Translations under genes and position numbers: made by a program
Origin: Bacillus sp. V3B
GTDB lineage: Bacteria; Bacillota; Bacilli; Bacillales; Cytobacillaceae
Assembly: GCF_024494465.1 (NCBI RefSeq)
Contig: NZ_JAETXM010000025.1
Location: 1-51,153, forward strand
Length of the DNA stretch: 51,153 bases
Reading direction: 5' to 3'
Shown here: one piece after another, positions 1-6,720 of the stretch
Layout of the letters: every line of letters begins with the position of its first letter
Position numbering within the stretch: the first letter of the stretch is position 1
Notes under the pieces: model-generated
Database searches by the model: none
The model's input: only the letters and a program-made list of their open reading frames with translations
Told to the model about the DNA's origin: nothing

Positions 1-5
1 GCAAT

Positions 6-956
6 CTAACGTTCAATAAATTCTGTTTCTCCTAAAAATGCTTGTACGTCTTCAAAATAAGGTAGTCCTTCATTATCGCCTTTTACACTAACAACCATAG
101 AGCCTACAGCATTAGCAAAGTGAAGCGCTTTCTCAAAAGACATCCCTTTTAGAAGGCTTGATATAAAGCCAGCGTCGTACCCGTCTCCAGCTCCTACTGT
201 ATCGACAACAGCGCGGGCTTTAATGGGGGGCATATTATATACTTGTATACCATCTGATCCGATAGAACCATCGGCACCTTGTTTAATGATAACCTTTGAG
301 ATTCCAAATTCATGGAATTTCTTGATATAGTTCTCTAATGAATCACTTCCAAGAATGGTTTCTGCTTCATCTTCGCCAGTGAGTAATATATCAACATCTG
401 GTAGAAGATCATGAATGAATGCTCGTGCTTCTTCTTTTGACCACATTTTAAGGCGAATGTTCGGATCAAATGAAACAAGTAAATCGTTTTGCTTCGCAAG
501 TTTAACCGCTTTCTTGATGATCCTGCGGTTATTGCTACAAATGGAAGGAAAAACGCCAGTAACATGCAGTAGTTTTGCTTTTTGAAAATATTCTTCATGT
601 AAATCATCTTCTGACATCGTTAAAGTAGGTGATTTGTCACGGTAATAAAAAGATCTTCCGTTTCCATCTTCCAGTACTTCTCGAAAGTAAATAGAGGTAG
701 GGTGGCCTTCGATCAACTCAACTTGAGATGTATCGATTCCTTCTCCTCTAGCACAATATTGAATATATCTACCAAATTCATCTTTACCGAGTTTACTAAT
801 CCATCCTGCTTGTAAACCAAGACGTGAACAGCCAATGGCAAAATTGAGTTCAGCGCCACCTATTTTTCTTTCAAACATCTGAGAGAAACGAAGAGGTCCC
901 TTTGAAACCGGATCCATTGTAATCATTCCATCTCCTATAGTAATGACATCCATCAT
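6..956 (-). CDS. kdgK: PfkB-family sugar kinase, probably 2-keto-3-deoxygluconate kinase
   Basis: A complete 316-residue ribokinase/PfkB-fold kinase. The early GGAELNFAIG segment (about residues 33-42) is the sugar-binding glycine motif. The C-terminal DTVGAGDGYDAGF segment is PfkB signature 2 and carries the catalytic aspartate and anion hole. The family phosphorylates sugars such as 2-keto-3-deoxygluconate with ATP in the cytoplasm, feeding the Entner-Doudoroff aldolase. The KDG assignment rests on the divergent KdgR-like repressor and shared operators; a fructokinase or other ketose kinase is possible. Two ATGs lie in tandem at 956 and 953. The Shine-Dalgarno is weak (GGTG about 7 nt upstream). 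The stop is 6 bases from the window edge, so an aldolase or transporter could follow outside. A cre-like site overlaps its promoter. Confidence 0.75.
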   Translation of the reverse strand: MMDVITIGDGMITMDPVSKGPLRFSQMFERKIGGAELNFAIGCSRLGLQAGWISKLGKDEFGRYIQYCARGEGIDTSQVELIEGHPTSIYFREVLEDGNGRSFYYRDKSPTLTMSEDDLHEEYFQKAKLLHVTGVFPSICSNNRRIIKKAVKLAKQNDLLVSFDPNIRLKMWSKEEARAFIHDLLPDVDILLTGEDEAETILGSDSLENYIKKFHEFGISKVIIKQGADGSIGSDGIQVYNMPPIKARAVVDTVGAGDGYDAGFISSLLKGMSFEKALHFANAVGSMVVSVKGDNEGLPYFEDVQAFLGETEFIER

Positions 957-996
957 TTGATGTGCACCAACTTTCTATGAGACTAATCACGGAATT

Positions 997-1012
997 ACTA
1001 AACCGTTTTATG
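997..1012. promoter_or_regulatory. Probable KdgR-type operator downstream of the kdgK promoter
   Basis: ACTAAACCGTTTTATG is an imperfect palindrome centred on CG. It matches the perfect operator at 1166-1185 at most core positions (TAAAnCGTTTTA). It lies just downstream of the kdgK -10 box, where a bound LacI-type repressor would block transcription. Confidence 0.55.
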
Positions 1013-1017
1013 TTCAT

Positions 1018-1046
1018 ATTATAAACTCTTTTGTTAGCGGTTACAA
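1018..1046 (-). promoter_or_regulatory. Sigma-A promoter of kdgK
   Basis: On the minus strand TTGTAA (1046-1041), a 17-nt spacer and TATAAT (1023-1018) form a near-consensus sigma-A promoter about 60 nt upstream of the kdgK start. Confidence 0.7.
1032..1045. promoter_or_regulatory. cre-like site (CcpA) overlapping the kdgK -35 box
   Basis: TGTTAGCGGTTACA fits the Bacillus cre consensus TGWAANCGNTNWCA at all but one position. It overlaps the -35 element of the kdgK promoter, the usual place for carbon catabolite repression. CcpA itself is not in the window, so binding is inferred. Confidence 0.5.
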
Positions 1047-1165
1047 TATGAACAAATGAAAAGATGTTAATATTTGAATGGTTTTATTGTAAAAGTGTCC
1101 ATTTCTTGGGTATTTTTTAAATAATCTAATCAAATATAGTCTAATATCATGATTCCTTAACACAT

Positions 1166-1185
1166 GAACTAAAACGTTTTAGTTC
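1166..1185. promoter_or_regulatory. Perfect 20-bp palindromic operator, probable KdgR site
   Basis: GAACTAAAACGTTTTAGTTC is a perfect palindrome with the central CG typical of LacI/GalR-family operators. It lies 5 bp upstream of a plus-strand promoter that reads towards the LacI-type gene. A further half-site (CGTTTTAG) occurs at about 1683-1690. Confidence 0.7.
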
Positions 1186-1190
1186 TGTTA

Positions 1191-1219
1191 TTGTCATATA
1201 CTTACAATAGTTCTATAAT
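1191..1219 (+). promoter_or_regulatory. Sigma-A promoter reading into the structured leader and kdgR
   Basis: TTGTCA (1191-1196), a 17-nt spacer and TATAAT (1214-1219) form a near-perfect sigma-A promoter. Predicted transcription starts near 1226, ahead of the structured element at 1327-1580 and about 530 nt ahead of kdgR. Confidence 0.65.
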
Positions 1220-1326
1220 TAAGAATGGGAATATTAAAAAGTAACCTAATATAATTACTAAATATACTAATTTCCTGCTTTCTTCTATAATAAAAAGAAC
1301 GATCAAAATATAAATAAATCACATTT

Positions 1327-1580
1327 AACTTCATTCAGTAGAAGTCCTCCACTTCTGTAAGTGGGGGATGAATGCAAAAAGCTCTCTGATTCAGTGGGGG
1401 TTCAAACCCCGGCTGAATGAAGTTAAGCCTCCGGCGAGCCTTTCGATTTTTTAAAGGTCATTTATCGAGCGAGCTCGACGACGGACAGGACGTCCTAGTC
1501 AGGCGAAAGCCACAGGATGTGGCTTTCTGAAGCGTGATAAAAATCCGGGCGCAAATTCGGCGGGGCGAATTTGATTTTTT
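1327..1580 (+). ncRNA. Candidate structured RNA (element C) between kdgK and kdgR
   Basis: A dense series of inverted repeats. A 12-bp long-range stem (1327-1338 with 1413-1424) encloses a 9-bp hairpin (1346-1354 with 1359-1367, loop CTGT). A local ATTCAG/CTGAAT stem (1389-1394 with 1413-1418) competes for part of the same sequence. Then come hairpins at 1483-1495 (GGAC/GTCC, loop AGGAC) and 1505-1527 (9 bp, loop AGGAT), and a terminal hairpin at 1552-1573 followed by T6. A promoter lies upstream at 1191-1219. Its hairpin order resembles elements near 39.5 and 42.9 kb. The identity is unknown: possible IS200/IS605 or HEARO-type omega-RNA relic, a CsrA-binding RNA, or a kdgR leader. Confidence 0.5.
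1552..1580 (+). terminator. Intrinsic terminator ending element C
   Basis: CAAATTCG (1552-1559), loop GCGGGG and CGAATTTG (1566-1573) form a perfect 8-bp stem, followed by ATTTTTT. It would end transcripts from the 1191-1219 promoter before kdgR. Confidence 0.65.
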
Positions 1581-1752
1581 CAACATGGAGCGGTATTCCC
1601 ATCCAATCTTATGTCGGAAAATCAAGTTAGACTTATATAGAACGAAAGGCCATCAGTTAACTTCTTTCTATTTTGCTTTGTACGTTTTAGAGCGTTAAGG
1701 AAGCGTATTAATTTATCCTATTATTTTTGGATCCTTTTGGAGGTGTTTTCTT

Positions 1753-2763
1753 ATGAAAAAAGGTAAAACGGTTACAATTGAAGATGTCGCTAAAGCAGCA
1801 GGCACGTCTAAGAGTACGGTTTCGCAGTTTTTAAATAAAAGGTATGAATATATGAGTCAAAATACGAGAGAGAAAATCGAAAGAATTATTGCAGAAATGA
1901 ATTTTCAACCCAATCACTTTGCTAGTAATTTAAAAAAGCGAAAAACAAAGATGGTAGGGATTATTGTAGCTAACATTCGCCATGTATTTTCTACAGAGAT
2001 TATTAGAATCATTGAACAAACGTTACAAGAACAAGGGATGCAGGTTATTATTTGTAATGCGGATGATGATCCGGAAAAGGAAAGGGGGTATATTCAATTA
2101 CTTGCTACAAGAAGTGTTGATGGCTTAATTATTTTTCCGACGGGTTCCAACTACGCAGAATATAGCCGTTTAATAAATGACAAGGTCCCGGTAGTTTTTA
2201 TTGATAGAAAAATGGAAGGAATCCTTGCCGATACGGTACTTCTTGATAATGAAGCGGCTTCTTTCTTGGCGGTTTCAACTCTTGTGGAGCATGGGCGGGA
2301 TCGAATTGCTATGTTTACTCAACCGGTTGATCATCAAATCTCTCCTCGTGTGGAGAGGATTGAAGGCTATAAAAAAGCTCTATCCTTTTTCAATTTTGAT
2401 GATCATGCAGAACTGTTATGCTCGAATCCCCTTCCTTTATTAAAAGGTGATTTAGAACGTCTATTTAAGGCTGAAATAAAACCAGATGCAATTATTGCAG
2501 GGAACGATCTAGTTTTAAAAGAAGTACTTAGTTTTTTAAAAGAGAACAACATATCGATACCAGGCGATGTTTCTGTTATCGGAATTGATGATGTTTCATA
2601 TGCAGATATTTATCATCCTTCGTTAACGACTATTGCCCAGCCAACACAGGAAATGGGGCTAAAAACAGCAGAAATTATCCTTAGTTCTATAAAAGAGAGT
2701 GAATCGAGAGTTCCGATTGTTTATCGGTTTTCCCCTGAACTAAAGATGAGGGAGTCATGTTAA
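1753..2763 (+). CDS. kdgR: LacI-family transcriptional regulator, KdgR-like
   Basis: A 336-residue LacI/GalR repressor. The N-terminal helix-turn-helix with hinge region (about residues 6-60, containing TIEDVAKAAGTSKSTVSQF) is followed by a periplasmic-binding-protein-like effector domain ending in the family-typical IGIDDVSYADIYHPSLTTI block. The sequence closely recalls B. subtilis KdgR (repressor of pectin/galacturonate-derived KDG catabolism), and the kinase next door fits. GGAGGTG lies 8 nt upstream of the ATG. It is divergent from kdgK and probably binds the palindromes at 997-1012 and 1166-1185. The effector (KDG) is inferred from the family. Confidence 0.75.
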   Translation: MKKGKTVTIEDVAKAAGTSKSTVSQFLNKRYEYMSQNTREKIERIIAEMNFQPNHFASNLKKRKTKMVGIIVANIRHVFSTEIIRIIEQTLQEQGMQVIICNADDDPEKERGYIQLLATRSVDGLIIFPTGSNYAEYSRLINDKVPVVFIDRKMEGILADTVLLDNEAASFLAVSTLVEHGRDRIAMFTQPVDHQISPRVERIEGYKKALSFFNFDDHAELLCSNPLPLLKGDLERLFKAEIKPDAIIAGNDLVLKEVLSFLKENNISIPGDVSVIGIDDVSYADIYHPSLTTIAQPTQEMGLKTAEIILSSIKESESRVPIVYRFSPELKMRESC

Positions 2764-2785
2764 AAGCAGACAAGTGGTGGATAGT

Positions 2786-4525
2786 TCAAACAATTACATC
2801 TGTATTAATATGTTCAAACCTTCCAACATGAAATAGTCCTTGTACCGTCAGTTTTAATTCTGGGATAACCGGCAGTGCGAGGAATGAGAGTGTTAAAAAC
2901 GGATTGAAATGATCGCTTGCACCAAGGTGTTTTAGCGCAACGTTTAGATTTTGTAGTTGTTCGTTAACCTCTTTATAAGAAAGGGGAGAGATTAAACCCG
3001 AAATGGGTAATTCTAAAGCGGTAAGAACTTTTCCGTTCTTTACAACAACCAATCCTCCTTGCATCCTTTTTATTTCATTAGCGGCAAAGAGAATGTCGCT
3101 GTCATTTAATCCAGCGATAATGAGATTATGAGAATCGTGGGCAACGGTTGACGCGATAGCCCCATCCTTTAATCCCAATCCTTTAACGATACCTAATCCA
3201 ATATGTTTTGTCATATGATGTCTCTCGATTACGGTTAACTTTAGTTGATCCTTTTTAGTAGAGGGTTGGAACATTCCTATCTGATTAACATCTACTTCTT
3301 CTACTAAATGCTGGGTAAGAAGACTATTTGGTATAATCCCAATAATATTGGCTTTATTTTCTTTAAGAGGAATTTGTAAATCCTCGACTTTTAATTCATG
3401 AAAGGACACCGTCTTACTTAAACTATCAGGTACTTCTATAGTATTCTCAGCAAAACTAGATATTTCTCCATTAACCATTAAGGCTGTTCCATTTTTAAAA
3501 ACTTGCTGAATCGTCATTTCCTTTAGGTCATCAATCAATAAAAAGTCGGCCTGATACCCCGGTGCAATCGCTCCTTTGTCGTTAAGATCAAAACATTCTG
3601 CTGTGTTAATCGTCGCCATTTGGATAGCGGTAATCGGATCAATTCCTTCACGGATTGCAAGCTTTACATTATAGTCAATGCTTCCTTCTTCTAGCAAATC
3701 GTCTAGATGTTTATCATCGGTCACAAACAGGCAGCGTCGAGAGTTACGTTCATTTACAACACCAATCAGGTTACGCAAATCTTTTGCAACAGTTCCTTCA
3801 CGAATCATGAGGTACATGCCTTTTTGCAGTCTTGCTTTTGCTTCATCGATGGTTGTGCATTCATGGTCCGTTCGAATCCCGGCAGCCATATAGACATTCA
3901 AGTCACTTTCCGTCAATCCTGCAGCATGACCATCAATCTTCTTCCCTGCAACTGTAGTTTCCAAGAGTTTTTCCATCATTGTTCTCTCACAATCCCTGAC
4001 AGCAGGGAAATTCATTACTTCTGCTAGTCCGAGTACTCGAGGGTGGCTGTAAAAAGGTTTTAATTCTTCAATGTTTAATATCGCACCAGAATGCTCAAAC
4101 TCCACAGCAGGAACGCAGGAGGGCATCATAAACAAAATATCGACTGGTAGCCCTTCACTAGAGTCAAGCATAAATTGTATACCTTGCACCCCAGAAACAT
4201 TGGCGATTTCATGTGGATCTGTAATAACCGTAGTGACACCGTGTAAAAGTAGGACTTTCGCAAATTCTTGAGGTGTTACCATGGAGGATTCAATATGGAC
4301 ATGGCCGTCAATAAAGGAAGGGGAGACATAGCAGCCTTTTGCATCGATTACTTTTTTGCCCTCAAATTTTCCGACCCCAGCAAAATATCCATCAGTAATG
4401 GCCACATCTCCTTCAATCATTCCAGCATTAAATACATCGATGATTTTCCCATTCTTTATGACAAGATCCGCTGGTTCTCGGCCAGCAGCTACAGCCATTC
4501 TCCTTGTTAAAATATCACTGTCCAT
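2786..4525 (-). CDS. adeC: Adenine deaminase
   Basis: A 579-residue amidohydrolase matching the AdeC/Ade family in length (B. subtilis about 577). It deaminates adenine to hypoxanthine and ammonia in the cytoplasm. Visible metal-site motifs are GHVHIESS (about 74-81) and TDPHEIANVSG (about 104-114). A histidine/aspartate-rich central region and the C-terminal adenine-deaminase domain follow. The ATG at 4525 (MDSDIL) is preferred over 4540 because GAGGAGATT lies just before it and overlaps the longer reading. It is the second gene of an operon with guaD, 27 bp downstream, pointing to purine-base salvage or nitrogen acquisition. Confidence 0.92.
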   Translation of the reverse strand: MDSDILTRRMAVAAGREPADLVIKNGKIIDVFNAGMIEGDVAITDGYFAGVGKFEGKKVIDAKGCYVSPSFIDGHVHIESSMVTPQEFAKVLLLHGVTTVITDPHEIANVSGVQGIQFMLDSSEGLPVDILFMMPSCVPAVEFEHSGAILNIEELKPFYSHPRVLGLAEVMNFPAVRDCERTMMEKLLETTVAGKKIDGHAAGLTESDLNVYMAAGIRTDHECTTIDEAKARLQKGMYLMIREGTVAKDLRNLIGVVNERNSRRCLFVTDDKHLDDLLEEGSIDYNVKLAIREGIDPITAIQMATINTAECFDLNDKGAIAPGYQADFLLIDDLKEMTIQQVFKNGTALMVNGEISSFAENTIEVPDSLSKTVSFHELKVEDLQIPLKENKANIIGIIPNSLLTQHLVEEVDVNQIGMFQPSTKKDQLKLTVIERHHMTKHIGLGIVKGLGLKDGAIASTVAHDSHNLIIAGLNDSDILFAANEIKRMQGGLVVVKNGKVLTALELPISGLISPLSYKEVNEQLQNLNVALKHLGASDHFNPFLTLSFLALPVIPELKLTVQGLFHVGRFEHINTDVIV

Positions 4526-4552
4526 AAATAATCTCCTCACTTTGATTGAGAT

Positions 4553-5017
4553 TTAATAAGCAATTCTTTTATTAGATGCAGCCCAAGCCTGAAACGGTGA
4601 ATCTGCTTGTTCGAGGGAAAGTTGAACCATTTTAATTGTCCGTTTGTCTTTAGGAAGTGCAATCTGTTCGTAGATGAATTGATCATCAAATCCAACTTTT
4701 GCAGCATCTTTTTGTGTGCATGCATAGTAAACAGCTTTTGGCCTAGCCCAATAAATGGCCCCTAGACACATGGGGCAGGGCTCACAACTTGTATAAATTT
4801 CACAGTCATCAAGTTGGAACGTTTGTAAGGTTTGACAAGCTTCTCTAATCGCTTGAACCTCTGCATGGGCAGTGGGGTCATTTAATGCCGTTACCTGATT
4901 TCTCCCAACCCCAATAATTTTCCCATCTTTTACGACAACAGCCCCGAATGGACCGCCGTTATTAATCGTTACATTTTCAAGTGCAGTTTTGACAGCCATC
5001 CCCATATATTTCTCCAT
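4553..5017 (-). CDS. guaD: Guanine deaminase
   Basis: A 154-residue cytidine-deaminase-fold enzyme, the usual length for Bacillus GuaD (156). The zinc site is evident: HAE with H51 and catalytic E53, and CEPCPMC with C81 and C84. It converts guanine to xanthine. AAGGGAGTG lies about 7 nt before the ATG. It is the first gene of a guaD-adeC operon on the minus strand. The C-terminal swap segment (FQAWAASNKRIAY) is typical of GuaD rather than tRNA adenosine deaminase TadA. An 18-bp palindrome lies about 120 bp upstream and may be an operator. No PurR box or purine riboswitch was seen. Confidence 0.9.
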   Translation of the reverse strand: MEKYMGMAVKTALENVTINNGGPFGAVVVKDGKIIGVGRNQVTALNDPTAHAEVQAIREACQTLQTFQLDDCEIYTSCEPCPMCLGAIYWARPKAVYYACTQKDAAKVGFDDQFIYEQIALPKDKRTIKMVQLSLEQADSPFQAWAASNKRIAY

Positions 5018-5138
5018 TTTTTCACTCCCTTATTCTCTAAACATCTTATTTTTATTATATTTGTACATTTTGCCATTGATGACATAGAAAAAGAACCCCC
5101 TTATTAATTATTCTGACATTGATTTTTAAATGAATATG

Positions 5139-5156
5139 TAATCAAACGTTTGATTA
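5139..5156. promoter_or_regulatory. Perfect 18-bp palindrome, candidate operator
   Basis: TAATCAAACGTTTGATTA is perfectly self-complementary and lies in the 393-bp gap between the divergent guaD and AIM24-family genes. Its core CAAACGTTTG recurs in another perfect palindrome at 17027-17044. This geometry is common for TetR- or LacI-family sites, but no matching regulator is encoded nearby. Nothing else definite was seen in 5018-5410. Confidence 0.5.
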
Positions 5157-5410
5157 ACCCCCTATGTTCGTAGCTAGCTTGTCTCTATTAAAGTTGTAGC
5201 TAATATTTGTGAATTTGTCGCATACTACTATTAATGTCAGGTTTAAAAAACAGTCCAACTTAAACTAGTGAATTAACAGAAAATTAACAAGAATACATAG
5301 TAACAGAGTCACTTTATTTACTGAACATGATAAAATAAGAAATAAGAATAAAATTAGGCTTATAGCAACCTTCTAAACTGATGGTTGGGACTCAAAACGG
5401 AGGAATGATG

Positions 5411-6199
5411 ATGAATAATCATGAGATTGATTACAAACTTTATGGCGACGATATGCAGTTTGTTGAAGTGGAGTTAGACCCAGGTGAAACGGTGGTAGCA
5501 GAAGCAGGCGGATTGATGATGATGGATGATGGAATTCAAATGGAAACCATTTTCGGCGATGGATCCGGTGGTGGTGGTGGCTTAATGGACAAGCTGTTTA
5601 GTGCTGGCAAACGAGTCATCACAGGCGAAAGCTTATTCATGACGACCTTTACGAATCAAGGTCAAGGCAAGAAACATGTTTCATTCGCTTCTCCATACCC
5701 GGGAAAAATTATTCCGATGGATTTAAGTGAGCTTGGCGGCAAAATTATTTGTCAAAAGGATGCTTTCCTCGCAGCAGCAAAGGGAGTTACAGTCGGCGTG
5801 GAATTCCAACGCAAAATGGGTGCTGGTTTTTTTGGCGGTGAAGGTTTCATTATGCAAAAACTTGAAGGAGATGGACTATCGTTTGTCCATGCCGGTGGAA
5901 CGATCATAAAAAGGGAACTGCAGACAGGAGACGTTCTTCGCGTGGATACAGGTTGTTTAGTCGCAATGACGAGCGATGTTGACTACAATATTGAGATGGT
6001 AAAAGGAGTGAAAACCACCTTGTTTGGTGGTGAAGGTTTATTCTTTGCGACGTTAAGAGGACCAGGGACGGTTTGGATTCAATCTCTTCCGTTTAGTCGC
6101 TTAGCCAGTCGTGTATTTGCGGCTGCACCGCAAACGGGTGGAGTCTCAAAAGGTGAAGGTGGCATTGGTGGTCTCTTTAATATGTTTAGTGATAAATAA
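5411..6199 (+). CDS. AIM24 / TIGR00266 family protein of unknown function
   Basis: A 262-residue protein with the glycine-rich beta-helix-like organisation of the AIM24/TIGR00266 family. There is an early [17 protein letters not shown] segment, a GDGSGGGGG loop near residue 50, and repeated FGGEG motifs. No signal peptide or membrane segment is visible, so a cytoplasmic location is likely. The biochemical role of bacterial members is not established. Three ATGs are stacked at 5405, 5408 and 5411. GGAGG at 5399-5403 gives the best spacing (7 nt) to 5411, so that start was chosen. It is a single gene with a strong downstream terminator. Confidence 0.8.
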   Translation: MNNHEIDYKLYGDDMQFVEVELDPGETVVAEAGGLMMMDDGIQMETIFGDGSGGGGGLMDKLFSAGKRVITGESLFMTTFTNQGQGKKHVSFASPYPGKIIPMDLSELGGKIICQKDAFLAAAKGVTVGVEFQRKMGAGFFGGEGFIMQKLEGDGLSFVHAGGTIIKRELQTGDVLRVDTGCLVAMTSDVDYNIEMVKGVKTTLFGGEGLFFATLRGPGTVWIQSLPFSRLASRVFAAAPQTGGVSKGEGGIGGLFNMFSDK

Positions 6200-6210
6200 T
6201 AAGGATAATA

Positions 6211-6255
6211 AAAACAGGGTTGATCGGCGAAAAGCCGTCAACCCTGTTTTTGTTT
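6211..6255. terminator. Bidirectional intrinsic terminator
   Basis: AAAACAGGGTTGA (6211-6223) pairs with TCAACCCTGTTTT (6238-6250), with a CGGC/GCCG inner stem. A and T runs on the two sides suit the convergent genes on either side. Confidence 0.85.
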
Positions 6256-6315
6256 ATAAGACCATTAAAATTTAGTTTCGCGGCAAAACCACAAAAGTTT
6301 AAGTAAATAAATTCA

Positions 6316-6666
6316 TTATTCAGCTACAGAACCGTCGTCGTCTTGATCATTCATTTTGTCTAGCATGCTAATGGCATTCACTAAGTGATTATTAAAAATT
6401 TGCTTCGCGACTTGAAGCAGATCAATGATTAAAGGGTCCCTTAATGAATAAATCACACGATTGCCATTTTTCGTTCCAACCACGATGTTCTTATTTCTTA
6501 AAACCATTAGTTGTTGAGAAACGGTAGAGCCTTCGCTTCCAATCGCACTTTGAATTTCATTTACACCCATTTCACCTTCAGCAAGTACCTCTAAAATTTT
6601 GATGCGGAGTGGATGGGCAAGGGCCTTAAAGAACTCCGCTTTAAATTGTTGCATTTCAAGATTCAT
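6316..6666 (-). CDS. ArsR/SmtB-family transcriptional regulator
   Basis: A 116-residue winged-helix protein with the ArsR pattern: FFKALAHPLRIKILEVL helix, then a recognition helix around STVSQQLMVLRNKNIV, and a wing ending NRVIYSL. It contains no cysteine, so the classical ArsR/CadC thiolate metal site is absent. The D/H residues of the last helix are the only possible alpha-5-type ligands. It is the second gene of an operon with the SulP transporter, 54 bp downstream of it, so it probably autoregulates that operon. Its ligand is unknown. AAGGAG lies 11 nt upstream of the ATG. Confidence 0.85.
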   Translation of the reverse strand: MNLEMQQFKAEFFKALAHPLRIKILEVLAEGEMGVNEIQSAIGSEGSTVSQQLMVLRNKNIVVGTKNGNRVIYSLRDPLIIDLLQVAKQIFNNHLVNAISMLDKMNDQDDDGSVAE

Positions 6667-6720
6667 AATAAATCCAGCTCCTTAAAGAGTTGGACGCTTA
6701 TTTATGTGAAACGTCCTAAA

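Noticed and set aside
335-607. 90-residue reading frame inside the kdgK-like gene
   Set aside because: Lies within the well-supported PfkB kinase gene in another frame of the same strand, with no ribosome binding site or recognisable domain.
5018-5138. PurR box or purine riboswitch ahead of guaD-adeC
   Set aside because: No CGAA-type PurBox pair and no guanine/adenine aptamer core could be found.
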